Assembly: GCA_945906835.1 (NCBI GenBank)
Contig: CAMDRL010000095.1
Span: forward strand, 1 to 5,661
Source: Rickettsia typhi
Lineage (GTDB): Bacteria; Pseudomonadota; Alphaproteobacteria; Rickettsiales; UBA1997
Reading direction: 5' to 3'
DNA length: 5,661 nt
Shown here: one piece after another, positions 1 through 5,380 of the stretch
Layout of the letters: the number at the start of each line of letters is the position of its first letter
Numbering within the stretch: the stretch's first letter is position 1
Made by a program: the position numbers and the translations under genes
Notes under the pieces: generated by a model
What the model was told of the DNA's origin: nothing
Database searches by the model: none
Seen by the model: the letters and a program-made list of their open reading frames with translations, nothing else

Positions 1-150
1 GAAACTAAAATGAATGCTTGTGGAATGTTTGTTATTAACGCTGTGTGGCAGTTGGATGAAAGGCTTGGAGTAATTTTACCGAAAGTTTTGGAAGTTATTG
101 GAAATGGCGGTGGCGCAGGATTTGAGACGAAGATTATTAGAAATAATTAA
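1..150 (+). CDS. 3' end of an unidentified protein-coding gene (partial)
   Basis: An open frame runs from the first base of the window to a TAA at 148-150 and encodes the last 49 residues of a protein that begins upstream. The fragment is mostly hydrophobic in its first half (MNACGMFVINAVWQLDERLG), then has a glycine-rich turn (GNGGGAG) close to a short basic and asparagine-rich C-terminus. I do not recognise the family and assign no function. An in-frame ATG at 10-12 could in principle start a 46-residue peptide, but the frame is open to the window edge and nothing marks that ATG as a start, so a truncated longer gene is more likely. It converges on the downstream minus-strand ccmA with only 27 bp between the stop codons and no evident terminator hairpin there. 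Confidence 0.6.
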   Translation, partial: ETKMNACGMFVINAVWQLDERLGVILPKVLEVIGNGGGAGFETKIIRNN

Positions 151-177
151 AGATTAAACTTGTGATTAGAGTCTCCC

Positions 178-789
178 CTAAGCAAAATCCTCCATCATAA
201 TCACCGGCCCCAATTTTGAAAAAATCTCATCATGAGTTGCAATCACCACCAAGCCCTTGCCATCTTTTATTTTAGTTTCAATCAAGCCACAAAGCCTTTC
301 CTTAGCTTCTTTATCAAGGCTTTCCGAAGGCTCATCCAAAAACCACAAAGTTGCAGGACAGCATAATAATTTAGAAAGCATAACTTTTTTTTGCCAACCA
401 GCTGAAAGTTTTTTTACTTTTTCGTGAGCTAAATTTTCTAATTTAAAAAAACTCAAAGCCGCTGGAATCAATATTTCAGAATCAGAAAGCTTAGCATAAA
501 ATCTTAAATTTTCTTCAACCGTTAATTCCTGTTTTAGAAAATTTTTATGACCCAAAAATTGTAAATCTCCGTTAAAATCATCACGAATTTTCTCAACATC
601 CATGTTGCTCCAGAAAATTTTTCCTGCACTTTGTTTAGAAATTCCTGCCAAAATTTTCAACAAACTAGTTTTGCCTGAGCCGTTCTTGCCATTAATAATA
701 AGAGCTGAGCCCAAAGCAACCGAAAAACCAATAGATTCAAAAATTTTCTTGTGATTTTTGAATAATGAGAGATTATCAATAGTTAACAT
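178..789 (-). CDS. ccmA: CcmA-type ABC transporter ATPase (cytochrome c maturation, haem exporter subunit A)
   Basis: This 203-residue protein is a single ABC nucleotide-binding domain. Visible motifs in order are Walker A GKNGSGKT (34-41), Q-loop Gln77 in QFLGH, signature LSAGW (128-132), Walker B ending in LDEP (151-154), D-loop SESLD (155-159) and switch His186 in ATHD. The QFLGHKNFLKQELTVEENLRF block after the Q-loop, the LSAG signature and the PATLWFLDEP Walker B fit CcmA, at its usual length of about 200 residues. In the family, CcmA works with membrane partners CcmB, CcmC and CcmD to release haem-loaded CcmE for cytochrome c assembly. The signature has Trp where Gln is usual. No ccmB lies beside it: the gene ends against a convergent unidentified gene and starts divergently from the esterase. 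The ATG at 787-789 has no Shine-Dalgarno motif; the stop is TAG. A different small ABC ATPase is possible but less likely. Confidence 0.85.
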   Translation of the reverse strand: MLTIDNLSLFKNHKKIFESIGFSVALGSALIINGKNGSGKTSLLKILAGISKQSAGKIFWSNMDVEKIRDDFNGDLQFLGHKNFLKQELTVEENLRFYAKLSDSEILIPAALSFFKLENLAHEKVKKLSAGWQKKVMLSKLLCCPATLWFLDEPSESLDKEAKERLCGLIETKIKDGKGLVVIATHDEIFSKLGPVIMMEDFA

Positions 790-801
790 ATCTTTTAAAA
801 T
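773..801 (+). promoter_or_regulatory. candidate promoter for the esterase-proS run
   Basis: TTATCA (773-778, 4 of 6 to TTGACA) and TAAAAT (796-801, 5 of 6 to TATAAT) are separated by 17 bp. This would place transcription start near 808 and give a leader of about 20 nt before the ATG at 828. The -35 lies inside the 5' end of ccmA on the other strand. In DNA this AT-rich such matches arise often by chance, so this is a candidate only. Confidence 0.3.
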
Positions 802-816
802 CTGACTCCCAAACGA

Positions 817-822
817 ATTATA
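817..822 (-). promoter_or_regulatory. candidate -10 element for ccmA
   Basis: Read on the minus strand, 822 down to 817 is a perfect TATAAT. It would start transcription near 810 and give ccmA a leader of about 20 nt. No convincing -35 is seen at the right distance (840-845 reads AAATTT on this strand). If both this and the candidate plus-strand promoter are real, the two overlap within the 38-bp divergent gap and could interfere with each other. Confidence 0.35.
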
Positions 823-827
823 AAATT

Positions 828-1487
828 ATGACGCAACTAAAATTTGTTGAGCATGCTGCTGCACAAAATCCAAAATATCTAGTTATTTTCTTGCATGGTT
901 ATGGTGCTAATGGCGAAAATTTACTTAGCCTACATCATGAATTTTCCCATGTTTTGCCTGACGCCCACTTCATTTCACCAAATGCTCCTGAAGCTTGGGA
1001 AGGTGGTTTTCCAGACGCTTATCAATGGTTCTCACTTTATCGTGGCTTTACTTACAAAAGCATTGCCGAAATGACCCCAAATGTCAAAAGTTCTAATAAA
1101 ATTTTAACTAATTTTATCGATTCTCAATTAGAAAGATTTTCTTTGAGTTATAAAGATTTATTTTTAGCAGGATTTTCACAAGGCGGCATGATGAGCCTTT
1201 ATCAAGGCCTAACCGCCCCTGAAAAACCGGCTGGCATAATTTCATTTTCAGGAAAATTAGTTATGCCAGAACTGCTTGGAGAAAAAATAATTTCAAGACC
1301 AGACATTTGTTTAATTCATGGTGAAGCTGATTCTGTATTACCTTTTGAAAATTTTTTAGAAGCTAAAAAAATTCTTGAACAACAAAAAATTTCTTTTGAA
1401 TCCCATTCAATTCCTAATTTAGACCATTCAATTGACATTCGCGGCATAAAAGCTGCGCAGAATTTTATTAAAAAACTCATAACATAA
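828..1487 (+). CDS. alpha/beta-hydrolase, carboxylesterase/lysophospholipase family (YpfH/EstB-like serine esterase)
   Basis: This 219-residue protein has the compact alpha/beta-hydrolase layout of the phospholipase/carboxylesterase family. An early oxyanion-hole segment [12 protein letters not shown] (21-32) is followed by the family block [10 protein letters not shown]...YQWFSL (51-70). The nucleophile elbow GFSQGG puts the catalytic Ser at 117, the acid is Asp168 in [10 protein letters not shown], and the catalytic His is His200 in NLDHSID. Length and motif order match full-length members, so the gene looks intact. Such enzymes hydrolyse short acyl esters or lysophospholipids; the natural substrate cannot be told from sequence. 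There is no signal peptide, so it is predicted cytoplasmic. It starts at an ATG without a Shine-Dalgarno motif, 38 bp from the divergent ccmA start, and its TAA is 2 bp before the proS ATG, suggesting it is the first gene of a transcription unit with proS. Confidence 0.9.
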   Translation: MTQLKFVEHAAAQNPKYLVIFLHGYGANGENLLSLHHEFSHVLPDAHFISPNAPEAWEGGFPDAYQWFSLYRGFTYKSIAEMTPNVKSSNKILTNFIDSQLERFSLSYKDLFLAGFSQGGMMSLYQGLTAPEKPAGIISFSGKLVMPELLGEKIISRPDICLIHGEADSVLPFENFLEAKKILEQQKISFESHSIPNLDHSIDIRGIKAAQNFIKKLIT

Positions 1488-1489
1488 TC

Positions 1490-2767
1490 ATGAAACTTTC
1501 TCAATACTTTTTACCAACTCTTAAAGAAAATCCTGTTGACGCCACAATTGCTTCGCATCAATTAATGATTCGTGCTGGCATGATTCGTCAAACTGCTTCG
1601 GGAATTTATAGTTGGCTACCTTTAGGATTAAAGGTTTTGCGCAACATTGAAAAAATTGTTAAAGAAGAAATTAATAAGGCTGGTGCTTTAGAAATTTTAA
1701 TGCCAACAATTCAGCCCGCAGAGCTTTGGATTGAATCTGGCAGATATGATGATTATGGAAAAGAAATGCTTAGAATTAAAGATCGCCATGATCGCGACAT
1801 TCTTTATGGGCCAACTCATGAAGAAGTTGTGACTGATATTTTTCGCAAGAATGTTACTTCTTATAAAGATTTACCAAAAAATCTTTACCAAATTCACTGG
1901 AAATTTCGTGATGAAATTCGCCCAAGATTTGGCGTGATGCGTGGTCGAGAATTTTTGATGAAAGATGGCTATTCTTTTGATATTGATGAAGCGGCAGCTC
2001 ATAAAACTTATGACTTGATGTACAGCACTTACTTCAAAATTTTTAAAAGATTAGGTTTGAAGCCAATCGCTCTTAGAGCTGATACAGGAGCAATTGGTGG
2101 AAGCTTATCTCATGAGTTCCATGTTTTAGCAGACACTGGGGAAAGTGCAATTTTCTACGATAAAAAGTTTGATGAACTTGCGCAAAAACCAGATTTTGAT
2201 ATTAAAGAAATGCAAAAAATTTATGCTATGGCAGATGAAATGCATGATGAAAAAAATTGTCCAATTGCCCCAGATCAACTGGCAAGTCGTCGTGGAATTG
2301 AAGTTGGACATATTTTTAACTTTGGTCAAAAATATTCTAAAGCTATGGGGGCTTCTTTTATGGGCGCTGGTGGCGAAAAGATTTATCCAAATATGGGTTC
2401 TTATGGAATTGGCGTTTCGCGTTTAGTTGGGGCAATTATTGAAGCCAGCCATGATACAAATGGAATTATTTGGCCTAAATCTGTAGCACCTTTTCAAATT
2501 GCTTTGATTAATGTTAAGTCTGGAGATGAGCTTTGTGATAAGGTTTGTCAGGAAATTTATGACAGATTTTCAGCGCAAAATATTGAGGTTATTTATGACG
2601 ATACTAAATCTGGTTTAGGGCAAAAATTTGCTATTATGGATTTGATTGGAATTCCAACCCAAATTATTGTTGGACCTAAGAGCGCTTCAGCAGGAAAGGT
2701 AGAGGTTAAGGATAGAAAAACTGGCGAGAAGAAGGAAGTGTTGGTTGAAGAGATTTTTAATAGCTAA
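1490..2767 (+). CDS. proS: prolyl-tRNA synthetase, short form without editing insertion
   Basis: This 425-residue class II synthetase charges tRNA-Pro with proline in the cytoplasm. The N-terminal catalytic domain begins [11 protein letters not shown] and contains the ProRS block [14 protein letters not shown] (33-46, motif 1 region) and GPTHEE (107-112). Motif 2 is [10 protein letters not shown] followed by RGREF (139-155), then the block ADTGAIGG...SHEF (197-210), and motif 3 GSYGIGVSR (303-311). The anticodon-binding domain occupies roughly 335-425. Only about 150 residues separate motifs 2 and 3, so the large INS domain of E. coli-type ProRS, which hydrolyses Ala-tRNA-Pro, is absent. This is the form known from alphaproteobacteria. 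The HEF block has Ala200 and Ser204 where related enzymes usually have Pro and Asp. The ATG at 1490 follows the esterase stop by 2 bp with no Shine-Dalgarno motif. The stop is followed by a palindromic repeat. Confidence 0.97.
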   Translation: MKLSQYFLPTLKENPVDATIASHQLMIRAGMIRQTASGIYSWLPLGLKVLRNIEKIVKEEINKAGALEILMPTIQPAELWIESGRYDDYGKEMLRIKDRHDRDILYGPTHEEVVTDIFRKNVTSYKDLPKNLYQIHWKFRDEIRPRFGVMRGREFLMKDGYSFDIDEAAAHKTYDLMYSTYFKIFKRLGLKPIALRADTGAIGGSLSHEFHVLADTGESAIFYDKKFDELAQKPDFDIKEMQKIYAMADEMHDEKNCPIAPDQLASRRGIEVGHIFNFGQKYSKAMGASFMGAGGEKIYPNMGSYGIGVSRLVGAIIEASHDTNGIIWPKSVAPFQIALINVKSGDELCDKVCQEIYDRFSAQNIEVIYDDTKSGLGQKFAIMDLIGIPTQIIVGPKSASAGKVEVKDRKTGEKKEVLVEEIFNS

Positions 2768-2787
2768 AAAATTCAGAATGCGCTTCA

Positions 2788-2904
2788 TCTACCGCCCCTA
2801 ACCCCTCCTTATCAAGGAGGGGAATGCTTTTAGTTCCCCTCCTTGATAAGGAGAGTAATGCTTTTACTTCCCCTCCTTGATAAGGAGGGGTTAGGGGTAG
2901 TAGA
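2788..2904. repeat. composite palindromic repeat between proS and gpmI
   Basis: A 30-bp arm at 2795-2824 is perfectly inverted at 2868-2897, and pairing continues outward to 2788 and 2904 with one mismatch (C2793/A2899) and one G-T pair (2794/2898). The ends of the arms read CCCCTAA and TTAGGGG. Within it lie three copies of a smaller hairpin, CCCCTCCTT and AAGGAGGGG around a 3-nt loop, at 2802-2822, 2836-2856 (right arm partly decayed) and 2870-2890. The first copy is inverted relative to the other two. There is no T-tract after either end, so it is not a standard intrinsic terminator. Repeats of this CCCCTCCTTGATAAGGAGGGG look are, as I recall, dispersed in many unrelated bacterial genomes. 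This one is non-coding. Confidence 0.9.
2823..2890. repeat. two tandem 34-bp direct repeats inside the composite palindrome
   Basis: Positions 2823-2856 and 2857-2890 are tandem copies beginning AATGCTTTTA and ending in the AAGGAG hairpin arm. They differ at three positions: G/C at the 11th, A/G at the 32nd and T/G at the 34th base. This suggests that the inner unit was duplicated within a simpler, two-armed element, making the 34-bp unit a site where copy number could vary between strains. Confidence 0.85.
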
Positions 2905-2949
2905 AAAGACAAACTCCGACTCAAATTCATCAAAAACATAAAAAACAAA

Positions 2950-4452
2950 ATGACAAAAAAACCAATTCTACTTTGCATATTAGACGGCTGGGGCATTGGC
3001 GACAACAGCGATATTAACAACTCAATCGCACGCGCTAATTTACCAAACTATAATCACCTTCTAAAAACATATCCAAATTCACAGTTAGAGACCTCTGGCC
3101 TTGCAGTTGGTCTTCCCGAGGGACAAATGGGAAATTCTGAAGTTGGACATATGGCAATTGGCGCTGGAAGAGTAATTTTTCAAGATTTACCCAGAATTAA
3201 TAATGCCATTTCTGATGGCAGTTTAGCAAAAAATTCTAAATTACAAAAATTAATTTCTGATTTAAAAATCTCCGGAAAAGCCTGCCACATCATGGGATTG
3301 TTTTCTGATGGCGGAGTTCATTCTCACATTAATCACATAGTTTTTTTGGCAGAGTTTTTATCAAAAAATGGTGTAAAAGTTTTACTTCATGCTTTTTTAG
3401 ATGGAAGAGATGTTGCTCAAAAAAGTGCCTTAATTTATTTAGAAAAATTAAAAAATATAAAAGTAGCTACAGTTTCTGGACGCTATTATGCCATGGATCG
3501 CGACAATAATTGGGATCGCGTTAAACTTGCTTATGACGCAATAGCTTTTGGACAAGGTGAAAAAAATTCTGATGCAATTTCAGCGGTAAAAAATTCTTAT
3601 CAAAATTCAATTAATGATGAATTTCTTTTGCCTTGTGTAATTTCTAATTATCAAGGAATTGAAAATGGCGATGCTTTATTATTCTGCAACTTCCGTGCTG
3701 ACCGCGCCCGCGAAATTTCTGAAGTAATTTTAGATAAAAATTTTAATAAATTTGAAACTAAAAAAGTCAACTTTTCTCACGCACTTGCTCTAACCGAATA
3801 TTCCGAAAAATTAAATCAATTTTACGAAATTTTATTTCCCACAACTGAAATAAAAAATTCTTTACCCAAAATATTATCAAATAAAAATCTCAAACAATTA
3901 CGCATTGCTGAAACTGAAAAATATGCTCATGTAACTTTCTTCTTTTCTTGCGGACAAGAAAAAGAAATGGCGGGCGAAGAAAGAATTTTAGTAAAATCAC
4001 CAGCGGTTGCTACTTATGATTTAAAACCAGAAATGTCATCTTTTGAAGTTGGAGAGAAGTTATCAGTAGCAATTAAGTCTAATAAATTTGATTTCATCAT
4101 CGTAAATTATGCCAATCCTGATATGGTTGGTCACAGTGGTGATTTAGCCGCCTCTATCAAAGCTTGTGAAGCAATTGATGCTCAACTTGGCAAGTTAGAA
4201 AAGTTAATCTTAGAGCAAGACGGTTACATGTTAATTTCTGCCGATCATGGCAATATTGAATGCATGATTGATGAAAATAATTTACCTCACACTTCACATA
4301 CAACCAATCCAGTTCCGTTAATTATGGTTGGTAAAAATCTTGATGGCGTAACTCTAAAAAATGGCATATTAAGCGATATTGCTCCAACAATTTTACATCT
4401 ATTGCAAATTGCTCAACCACTAGAAATGACTGGAAAAAATCTAATAAAATAA
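2950..4452 (+). CDS. gpmI: 2,3-bisphosphoglycerate-independent phosphoglycerate mutase
   Basis: This 500-residue enzyme interconverts 3- and 2-phosphoglycerate in glycolysis and gluconeogenesis, using two manganese ions and a phosphoserine intermediate. The alkaline-phosphatase-like fold is marked by Asp12 in LDGWG, catalytic Ser63 in MGNSEVGH, and the metal ligands Asp391 and His395 (DMVGHSGD), Asp432 and His433 (ADHGN) and the PHTSHTTNPVP histidines (447, 450). The inserted transferase domain carries His124 (SDGGVHSH), DGRD (151-154), GRYYAMDRD (177-185), NFRADRARE (247-255) and the substrate-side Lys324 in AETEKYAHVTFFF. All key residues are present and length is close to the family norm of about 510, so it should be active. 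The ATG at 2950 lies 45 bp after the palindrome, without a Shine-Dalgarno motif; the LLCILDGWG opening supports this start. Its stop is 1 bp before lepB. Confidence 0.98.
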   Translation: MTKKPILLCILDGWGIGDNSDINNSIARANLPNYNHLLKTYPNSQLETSGLAVGLPEGQMGNSEVGHMAIGAGRVIFQDLPRINNAISDGSLAKNSKLQKLISDLKISGKACHIMGLFSDGGVHSHINHIVFLAEFLSKNGVKVLLHAFLDGRDVAQKSALIYLEKLKNIKVATVSGRYYAMDRDNNWDRVKLAYDAIAFGQGEKNSDAISAVKNSYQNSINDEFLLPCVISNYQGIENGDALLFCNFRADRAREISEVILDKNFNKFETKKVNFSHALALTEYSEKLNQFYEILFPTTEIKNSLPKILSNKNLKQLRIAETEKYAHVTFFFSCGQEKEMAGEERILVKSPAVATYDLKPEMSSFEVGEKLSVAIKSNKFDFIIVNYANPDMVGHSGDLAASIKACEAIDAQLGKLEKLILEQDGYMLISADHGNIECMIDENNLPHTSHTTNPVPLIMVGKNLDGVTLKNGILSDIAPTILHLLQIAQPLEMTGKNLIK

Positions 4453-4453
4453 C

Positions 4454-5194
4454 ATGACAAAAAAAACTCAAAAACCTGAAGAATCAAAATACGGATTCTT
4501 AAAAACTCTCGCTGCAGCCATAATTTGCGCCACAATCGTGCGCTCATTTTTCTTCGAGCCATTTCACATTCCATCAAGTTCAATGAAGCCAACTTTATTA
4601 ATTGGTGATTACATTTTTGTTTCCAAATTTTCTTATGGTTACAGTCGCTACTCTTTTCCTTTTGGCATAAAATTCTTTGAAGGAAGATTTTGGTATAGCA
4701 CCCCAAAAAGAGGCGATGTGGCAGTATTTCGCCTGCCGTCAAATCCTAGCATTAATTATGTTAAACGCATTATTGGTTTACCAGGAGATGCAATTCAAGT
4801 AAGAGAAGGCACGCTTTACATCAATAATAAAAGAATTGAAAAAGTGAGTGATGGAATTTTTAACGATGAAACTTACAGAATTCCAACTGTTGAAATAGCA
4901 AAATTTATTGAAACTTTACCAGAAGGAAAAGTCATTGAAACCTTAGATCAAAGAGAGTCAGATGTTGATGATACAGGAATTTATCAAGTGCCAGAAGGTC
5001 ATTATTTTATGATGGGCGATAATAGAGATAATTCGCAAGATAGTCGCTTCCAAAATTTGGTTGGATATGTTCCAGAGGAAAATTTAGTTGGCAGAGCTTT
5101 GTGTGTCTTCTTCTCATCAGAACAAGGATTATGGCAATTCTGGAATTGGGGACATTCAATTCGCTTTAATAGGGTTTTTAAGAAAATTGATTAA
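4454..5194 (+). CDS. lepB: signal peptidase I
   Basis: This 246-residue membrane protease removes signal peptides from exported proteins on the outer face of the inner membrane. A short charged N-terminus is followed by one hydrophobic segment (about 15-34) that anchors the periplasmic catalytic domain. The catalytic Ser43 lies in FHIPSSSMKPTL (box B), the general base Lys104 in NYVKRIIGLPGD (box D), and box E is GHYFMMGDNRDNSQDSR (182-198). The insert between boxes D and E is moderate, and the length is slightly below that I recall for rickettsial LepB (about 265). The ATG at 4454 is 1 bp after the gpmI stop and has no Shine-Dalgarno motif, so translation may depend on gpmI. rnc follows downstream, as in many alphaproteobacteria, but the two are separated here by 186 bp of repeats. 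Only the gpmI-lepB pairing is unfamiliar to me. Confidence 0.97.
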   Translation: MTKKTQKPEESKYGFLKTLAAAIICATIVRSFFFEPFHIPSSSMKPTLLIGDYIFVSKFSYGYSRYSFPFGIKFFEGRFWYSTPKRGDVAVFRLPSNPSINYVKRIIGLPGDAIQVREGTLYINNKRIEKVSDGIFNDETYRIPTVEIAKFIETLPEGKVIETLDQRESDVDDTGIYQVPEGHYFMMGDNRDNSQDSRFQNLVGYVPEENLVGRALCVFFSSEQGLWQFWNWGHSIRFNRVFKKID

Positions 5195-5224
5195 TACCAA
5201 CCCTTGTAACTTTCTCTTTCCCTT

Positions 5225-5296
5225 TTGTCATTTTTGGCAAAGGCTGGAATCCATTGTTACTGCAAAACTGGATTTCCACCCTCGCTGGAATGACAA
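5225..5296. repeat. degraded GTCATTCC-type palindromic repeat between lepB and rnc
   Basis: The ends TTGTCATT (5225-5232) and AATGACAA (5289-5296) are exactly inverted. The inner arms GGCTGGAATCCA (5242-5253) and TGGATTTCCACC (5269-5280) pair imperfectly around a 15-nt loop. The whole reads as a decayed copy of the dispersed GTCATTCCAGCGAAGGCTGGAATCCA element seen in many proteobacteria (recognised from memory). It is non-coding and lacks a T-tract. Because the arms have diverged independently, it looks older than the nearly perfect repeat at 2788-2904. Confidence 0.8.
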
Positions 5297-5324
5297 GGGA
5301 GAATGAGAATGACAAACTAGCACT

Positions 5325-5352
5325 CCGTCATCCTGAACTTGTTTCAGGATCT
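5325..5352. repeat. compact CGTCATCCTGAA...TTCAGGATCT hairpin repeat
   Basis: ATCCTGAA (5330-5337) and TTCAGGAT (5343-5350) form a perfect 8-bp stem with a CTTGT loop, flanked by CCGTC and CT. The same motif, with C or T at the variable positions, is a common dispersed repeat in alphaproteobacterial genomes (from memory). It lies about 30 bp downstream of the GTCATTCC-type palindrome and 29 bp before the rnc start. It has no T-tract, so it is not an obvious terminator. Confidence 0.75.
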
Positions 5353-5366
5353 ACACCGAATATTAT
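5339..5366 (+). promoter_or_regulatory. candidate promoter for rnc
   Basis: TTGTTT (5339-5344, matching the TTG of TTGACA) and TATTAT (5361-5366, 5 of 6 to TATAAT) are spaced by 16 bp. They would start transcription near 5373, leaving a leader of under 10 nt. The -35 falls in the loop and right arm of the CGTCATCCTGAA hairpin, so the repeat may have supplied part of it. The surrounding sequence is very AT-rich, so chance is a serious alternative. Confidence 0.28.
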
Positions 5367-5380
5367 ATGATAAATAAATA

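Noticed and set aside
151..177. Bidirectional terminator between the unidentified gene and ccmA
   Set aside because: The 27-bp gap contains no inverted repeat I can find.
819..826. TATAAAAT on the plus strand as a -10 for the esterase
   Set aside because: It ends 1 bp before the ATG at 828, so transcription would begin within the coding sequence; the match at 796-801 is better placed.
1316..1504. Minus-strand open frame opposite the end of the esterase
   Set aside because: It overlaps the esterase Asp/His catalytic region in antisense and has no family features.
2126..2426. Two open frames (one on each strand) inside proS
   Set aside because: Both lie wholly within the well-supported proS frame and show low-complexity Ile/Lys/Leu/Phe-rich translations expected from AT-rich shadow frames.
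2795..2897. Intrinsic terminator for proS
   Set aside because: The stem is strong, but the plus strand after it reads TAGTAGAAAAG and has no T-tract. On the minus strand a T-run occurs only about 20 nt after the stem. Termination cannot be claimed.
2788..2904. CRISPR array
   Set aside because: There are three palindromic units but no unique spacers of regular length; the sequences between the cores are themselves repeated.
2757..3020. Minus-strand open frame of 87 codons across the proS-gpmI gap
   Set aside because: It overlaps the ends of proS and gpmI and its middle is just translated repeat (LTPPYQGGEV, PLLDKEGLG), a pattern typical of spurious genes called over this repeat type.
4413..4742. 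Minus-strand open frame opposite the gpmI end and lepB start
   Set aside because: It is antisense to the catalytic region of lepB and has no recognisable motif.
5088..5306. Plus-strand open frame of 72 codons over the end of lepB and the following repeat
   Set aside because: It is out of frame with an intact lepB, and its second half is the GTCATTCC-type repeat; no protein family is recognisable.
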